Source: Protopterus annectens (lineage: Eukaryota > Chordata > Ceratodontiformes > Protopteridae). From it: DNA of 64,000 nt. Below, piece by piece: positions 60,829 through 64,000 of this stretch. The notes below the pieces were generated by a model. It was not told the DNA's origin, made no database searches, and saw nothing but the letters and a program-made list of their open reading frames with translations. Both the position numbers and the translations under genes were made by a program. Each line of letters starts with the position of its first letter. The first letter of the stretch is position 1. The DNA is taken from NCBI RefSeq assembly GCF_019279795.1, contig NC_056726.1, positions 1,137,849,882 through 1,137,913,881 on the forward strand. Direction: 5' to 3'.

Positions 60829-60961
60829 GGTGTGGGTGCAGAGTACATTATACTGTGCAGAAATGTCCATTATATGTATAGTATATTCCACATATCACTG
60901 TGAGTTCCAAGTATGCCAGTGGCAGAGCAGTACAGAGTAATGTGGTGAACCACTAACAGAC

Positions 60962-61515
60962 AGTTGTGTATAGGTTGATAGGTTGCTATGGCATTAGTAG
61001 GGTATTGGTTCTGAAGCCCTTATAACCCACTCAGACAAGAGTGTAGCCCATGTTACAACATGTCAGCATACAGAGCCCCTGTCCAGCAGAGACACAGGTG
61101 GAATCACAGGACTGTATTTTGTGTTTCCCATGCAGTTATACAGGGAGCACATCACTAGGAGTATTGAAGCACATGGCTTGCTGTTGACAGGGAGCGAATT
61201 CCACAGATGGTATTGTGTGTGGTACATGTATCTGCCACACCAACAAGCCATACTGATATCAGAGCCTAGTTTGATGCTGTGCCTACAGGTTGATGGAGTG
61301 GGCCTTGAGTTCCAGATGTGCAACAGTCCTATCAATTCAGGGTCTGGATTGCTTTGTATGCCAGACAGGGGTCTCCTCAGCAGAGTCTGTATGGAATGGG
61401 GTAGAGGGATAGTGCTATTAGCCCATCTGTGTAGGGTAGGTGTTTGAGGTTTGGAGTAAGGCCTTAGTGTTTGCAAGACCCTGGAGTCTACATGGTTTGT
61501 GGTGTGTAGGTTTGT
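60962..61515 (-). pseudogene. CR1 LINE 3' end, minus strand, decayed
   Basis: The minus-strand frame 61476-61063 (137 codons) ends 'PPVSLLDRGSVC', the same C-terminus as the other CR1 copies ('SLLDRG'). Before that, in broken form, are the counterparts of 'LWNKLP' ('LWNSLP') and the 'FKKNLD' region. The 3' UTR follows, and a degraded tail CCTATCAACCTATAC lies at about 60970-60985. It is 5'-truncated to the last third of ORF2. Confidence 0.75.
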
Positions 61516-62364
61516 GAAGTTCCCATGTTATTTTGCCTCTGAGGTGTCCTTGTTTGGGTTTTGTTTTGTTGCAGACCTCCATTTACATGGGTGTATGTTG
61601 CATATTTGCAGGTGATGTTTACTGACTCCTTACCCTGCATGGCACCTATGTTACTGCACAATCTGATCTGGTGTGAAAATTCTCCATTTGTCTGGCCAGT
61701 GGTTCCCCTTCCCCTTATGTGTGTCTCTATGTCCTTCTGTAGTCCAGTAACAGGCTTTGGCCACAGTGGCTGCTATGTATTTGTTATTCTAATGTGGGTG
61801 GAGTACATGTCGTTACATCACACACAGAGTTGTGGACTTCACAACTCTGAGTGTATGTGTTTAGCAGGTTTCCCATCATTGCACCACACCACTTGCTGTA
61901 GTCCTTAGACGGTTTGTGTTGTTATATGTTATTATCAGGCTACATGTGGGCCTAGCTGTCATACCATCATAGACTGACATCTGCCCAAATATGACAGTCA
62001 GGCAAAGGCCCACACATGGGGACAGGGTGTTAATCCTGTTCTGCCAAGCATAGACAGTTGGGTGACCAGTGTGGTCATTGCTTGTTTGCTCTTATGGGTT
62101 TGATGTCTGCTTCCCCACTGTCTGACATTGCTGTTTTGACATGACCATTTCTTCTTTTGCAAATAATTGGCAGGCAAATGCAATGTTAGGACAAGCAGAA
62201 CAGGGATACAAGGCATACTTGTGCTCCTTCTGTAACAATCTGTGTCATTCCAGTGGTATGGCTGTTAGCCAGTGATGTGTTGTCAGTGCTGACACAAAAA
62301 GGTGGCAGCCTTTTATACACTGGCAGTACAGTGACCTTCATGTACCTACTGTCCTACTAGGCAC
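61516..62364. other. Unassigned DNA with two small hairpins
   Basis: A perfect 10-bp stem with a 5-nt loop has arms at 61825-61834 and 61840-61849. A larger imperfect inverted repeat at about 61941-62020 pairs ACATGTGGGCC with GGCCCACACATG. A 115-codon frame (61561-61908) shows no known motif. Confidence 0.5.
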
Positions 62365-62620
62365 CATACCTCTCAACATCTGAGAGTCAGACATCTGGAC
62401 AAAGCCATAAGTGAATGGGAGGCAGAGACCTAAATATAGGGACCATTTTTAAGTATAGGGTATGAAGTCTGACACTACAATCTGTCATTATTTTCTGACC
62501 TTAGTCTTTCGTGATTTGCCAATGAATTGCCAGACAACCACTATTTCATGTTATACAGACCACACTTATGATACAAATATCTGGACATTCTGCAATAGGT
62601 CTGTACAGTTTAGAGGTATG
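62365..62620. mobile_element. hAT-like MITE (CATACCTCTCAAC family) with target duplication
   Basis: 256 bp. The ends are CATACCTCTCAAC and TTTAGAGGTATG. CTAGGCAC (62357-62364) and GTAGGCAC (62621-62628) flank it, matching 7 of 8, the duplication length of hAT. The internal 'gtgatttgccaatgaattgc' block is shared with 39.85 kb. Confidence 0.88.
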
Positions 62621-62628
62621 GTAGGCAC

Positions 62629-64000
62629 TGTGTAGGTTACTCAAAGCTGTGTACTATCAATATGTGTGGCCCCCTGTCCATGACCTTAACAGCTTTCCTG
62701 CATTAACAGATATTGACATCTGTACAGTGTATACAACTCCTAACATAGGTGTAGCTGACATGCAGACTACTTGGCACTGCAGTTCTTGGAACATGGCCCT
62801 GGCAAAGACAACACTGTATCTAGGCAAATACAACAAAACAGCTGGGAGCAAGTGATTGCCACATCCTGACAGTATTAACAACACATATGCATAGCTCATT
62901 GACCCCTGCATATTGTGGACCTGCAACACATCATCATATTGACTGGGACAGCCCTGGAAATGTGTGCTTTGCTGTTATTTCCCTGCAAACTTACATGTTA
63001 CTGCATTTCTATGAGAATATGGGTGTGGGGGGGCACCTGTCAGCTGCACACATTTGCCCAGACTGTGCTGATATTTGCTTTACATTTTGGCACAATTTAG
63101 CATAGTATTGTGTCCTGTATTGGAGGCTAGAGGCAGATCACTATAGACCGCAGGTCAGATTGTAATGACATACATTTGAGTTTCAGACTTCTTACCCTTC
63201 AGAGCCTTACTGCAACTGCATTACCTTCTGTGCTATCAATGTGCAAGTCTGTTAGGGGGTATTTCATCATTGTTGCCATTTGTGGGCCTTTGACACACAT
63301 TTCTTTATGGTTTTCTATGGCTGACTTGCTGGGTGAGGCTGAGGGGAGAGTATGGGACCCCCACACTGACATCCATGCCTGTGACATATGACCCCACAAT
63401 TAGTTGGTCACTCACATATACTGCAGTGGGATATGTCACCTTAGGTACTACTGCAAACTGTGGGGGTGGGGCCAGTCTTGGGCAAACATTTCCCAGTGTC
63501 CCACATAGCTGTCAGTTGTCTGCTGCTATCCCAGTAGGCCACCCATTCGTCTTGCATGCATGCAGCATTACCATAGATATGCTATCAGAACATACTAAGC
63601 CATTCATTTATTGTTAAGAAGACTGATTAACCTTGTACCTGCAGCAGTTGTGACGACGATGCTTGAAGGCTTCCTATATCATATGCACACAGTACACTGC
63701 CTCTACATGGTAAGGTATAGGTACTGTGATGTGTGGCATCCATTTTATTGTGCATGGAGGTCAGAGAGAGGTGTCAGTCCCTGGGTCCCTACAGTGTTAG
63801 TGTGTATGCTATGCATTGCCTCTTTCCAAGGCAAGGGCATACTGTGCATGCCTCCATCTGCGTACAGGAGCTAGCTCAGGGGGTTCCTCCTCTGACTCCC
63901 TCTGCGCCTGTGGGACCTTGGCAATGGTGGGGGGCTGTGTGGCTCTTCCCCATGCTGTTCCTGCTACAGCTTTTTTTGTGGGATCATATTGTGTAGCATG
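62629..64000. other. Unassigned DNA to the window end
   Basis: No element is recognised. Open frames up to 94 codons lack motifs. Slightly higher GC than the left part of the window, with no CpG cluster. Confidence 0.4.

Overview
The window looks like a vertebrate intergenic desert made almost wholly of transposable elements and simple repeats. I found no host protein-coding gene, rRNA or functional tRNA that I can support. The element mix is CR1 LINEs whose ORF1 carries an SGNH esterase, an L1-group LINE, a Ty3/gypsy element, fish-type tRNA-derived SINEs, hAT-like MITEs, relics with a Myb/SANT gene, and long (CA)n runs. CpG-to-TpG decay is visible in several relics. This fits a large, methylated, non-mammalian vertebrate genome such as a lungfish, basal ray-finned fish or amphibian. 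The species assignment is inference.

Layout. 1-4.1 kb is mostly unassigned, with a 92-bp tandem duplication and a (GT)n run. 4.1-7.0 kb holds a decayed minus-strand CR1 split by a foldback MITE. 7.3-11.6 kb holds a 5'-truncated Ty3/gypsy element with its 3' LTR, its integrase split by a reverse-oriented SINE. 11.6-14.1 kb is a decayed plus-strand CR1 and a possible Penelope-like tail. 14.1-18.2 kb is a CR1 with both ORFs (element 1, minus strand). 18.2-21.7 kb has a duplicated tandem block and a minus-strand L1-group LINE. 22.1-28.5 kb carries a second foldback MITE, SINEs, and the first of two related Myb-gene relics. 29-33 kb is largely unassigned, with one more CR1 relic.

33.4-37.6 kb is the best-preserved mobile element, a near full-length CR1 on the minus strand (element 2). 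37.9-40.0 kb is packed with short elements that have terminal inverted repeats (TIRs), one with a perfect 8-bp target duplication, around a run of consecutive hairpins. 40.5-43.6 kb is the second Myb-gene relic. 43.7-46.0 kb is a MITE between (AT)n blocks, plus hAT-like copies and a CR1 tail. 46.3-47.65 kb is a tandem array of about 175-bp units. 47.7-51.9 kb is unassigned. 51.9-54.6 kb is another CR1 relic. 55.1-55.6 kb has an unidentified 176-codon ORF. 56.16-56.38 kb is a striking cluster of perfect palindromes. 58.1-59.6 kb is a tandem array in which several units carry their own (CA)n tract. The last 4.4 kb has hAT-like copies, a CR1 3' end and unassigned DNA.

The genes here do not form a host pathway. 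The coding material belongs to selfish elements: CR1 ORF1 (nucleic-acid binding plus esterase) with ORF2 (endonuclease plus reverse transcriptase), gypsy gag-pol, and the L1 endonuclease/RT. The SINEs would depend on LINE machinery acting in trans. The structurally notable parts are the foldback MITE family, the hairpin cluster at 38.9-39.3 kb, the palindrome cluster at 56.2 kb and the two tandem arrays.
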